Notes under the pieces: generated by a model
What the model saw: the letters and a program-made list of their open reading frames with translations, nothing else
Databases searched by the model: none
Told to the model about the DNA's origin: nothing
Shown here: piece by piece, positions 62,605-64,000 of the stretch
Position numbering within the stretch: position 1 is the first letter of the stretch
Layout of the letters: the number at the start of each line of letters is the position of its first letter
From: Cinclus cinclus
Taxonomy: Eukaryota > Chordata > Aves > Passeriformes > Cinclidae
Length of the DNA: 64,000 bases
Direction: 5' to 3'
NCBI RefSeq assembly: GCF_963662255.1
Contig: NC_085050.1
Coordinates: forward strand, 9,482,334 to 9,546,333
Made by a program: the position numbers and the translations under genes

Positions 62605-64000
62605 GTTAGGTGGATACTCTCACAGACCAGTGAGCTAACAGAGGTTGCATCCTTCTGTGGCTGGGTTGATCTTTACTAAAAAGTTACCTGGTAACCCCAA
62701 CCTCTGGTTTGGGTAGTCACTTCTGCAACTTTGAAGGCTGTTTGGGTGCTTTGAAAATACTCAGGTATTAACTTGGCTCATTATTTTTTGGTATTTTTGG
62801 TATTTTCTGGGCTGTAAAATCTGATAGTGGCCATTCCTGTCCGTCCTTTTCACTTACAAAATGAAGAAATTGTAACTATTCCTTTAACTAGATCCTCTCT
62901 ATCAGATATCAGAATATACTTTGAAAAAGCCTTTTTCTTAGTTTTGCTCCATTTACAACTAGAAATAATTAAAATAAATCCCAGAGCATCATATAATTTA
63001 TAGTAGCTATGAGGTACTTATGCAAACATTGGAAGTCAGCAGTGCAAATATCAGATTAGATAACAGAAAATTTAGGCGTTCTCCTACCCTCTCTGCCATA
63101 TTTTGTTTCCAGGGCCATGTGGGAAGAAAAGAAGTGCCCCAGGCAGGGCTCTAACTTTCAGTGTGTAGGAGAAAGCAGCATGCAAAGCACATAAACACAC
63201 AGAATATGCATAGGCATGGCAGTGAACATGTTGATATATGACACACATTTCTCAGTCTGCTCTTACTGTTTCACTGGAACCCACTGAAACTTTGAAATGC
63301 TCTCTTCCAAGTAAGGGTCAAATCATAATTTCCTAAGTGTTTCACACAGCCCAATGCTTCACAAGTCTCTCCATTTAATCAGGAACAAGCACCAGCTGTC
63401 ACCTCTTGTTGGTAATTTTGCATGACAGATACACTGATTTTGTAGGTCTTCTTGTGTTTTAACATATTGACAACATCTTTTGCAAAATGAGGGATTTTTC
63501 TCCAGGACTGGAGTCTTAGGTCCTTTGGTAGCAAGTGTTACATAAAGCTTTTCCTACAGCTGGAGATTTTATGAGGTCTTTCTGCCTTTCTTTTCTGTGT
63601 GAGGTCTTCAAGAAACTCTGTTCTCTTCTTGGCCATCTATTTTTTTTTTTTGTGATGACAGTAAGAGGATAATCATCTTTGAAATGTCAAGTCTTCTTTC
63701 TTCTTGGACAGAAAAGTGACTAATAGTGGTACAGTTCACTAGGAAAGACAGATGATACCTGTCTTATTTCCAAAGAAAATAAGTCAAAAAATAGATATGA
63801 ACTGTGTCTATGAATGCTGAAGTTACTATTTCCTGTTTAAAAAACTAGATGAAAACACTAATCACTGACTGTGTATAAGGCTGTTACTGCTTCAAAGCAT
63901 GAATTTATTTAATTATATCAATAATAATTACTAGAATATTAAAATCTGATTTTACTCCCACAAGTACCTGCCAAGTACATATCCTAGCTAATTTCAGACT
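62605..64000. other. Intergenic to window end, nothing recognised
   Basis: The DNA is AT-rich with no exon, RNA gene or repeat family recognised. Confidence 0.5.

Overview
The window is nuclear DNA from a bird, very probably a songbird (passerine). The evidence is spliced vertebrate genes with long introns, several CR1 LINE fragments of avian type, and a solo LTR of a type I associate with passerine genomes. There are no bacterial operons, CRISPR arrays or viral genomes. Most open frames in the window are chance frames in introns and intergenic DNA. The genes were recovered by reading splice sites.

Layout. (1) Positions 1-25,500, plus strand: the 3' part of a docking-protein gene, called DOK7. 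It comprises six short coding exons between 11,159 and 25,139, long introns, two CR1 copies (one in the first 11 kb, one in the last intron) and a solo LTR in the last intron. The PH and PTB exons are not in the window and should lie upstream. (2) 25,500-36,720: intergenic DNA between two convergent genes, with a CR1 copy ending in a (ATTCT)15 array. (3) 36,721-44,283, minus strand: a complete eight-exon LRPAP1 (RAP) gene of 351 codons plus stop, from signal peptide to C-terminal HNEL, starting inside a CpG island. (4) 44,400-45,260: an LTR-like repeat with an internal duplication. (5) 46,450-47,435, minus strand: a complete three-exon CC chemokine gene of 100 codons plus stop, with a TATA box and polyadenylation signal. 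Two decayed relatives of its 5' end lie directly upstream, at 47,953-48,425 and 49,340-49,795, the first cut off by a CR1 insertion. (6) 49,800-64,000: no recognised gene, only an old CR1-like repeat, low-complexity DNA and two weak coding candidates.

How the genes relate. DOK7 is the cytoplasmic adaptor that activates MuSK at the neuromuscular junction. LRPAP1 is the ER chaperone of LDL-receptor-family proteins, including LRP4, the agrin receptor partner of MuSK. They are neighbours in human 4p16.3 in the same order and orientation, which is the main support for the DOK7 call. The chemokine is not part of that human neighbourhood as I know it. Together with its dead duplicates it is the most unusual content of the window. 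Gene identities rest on recognition of protein families from memory; no database search was possible.
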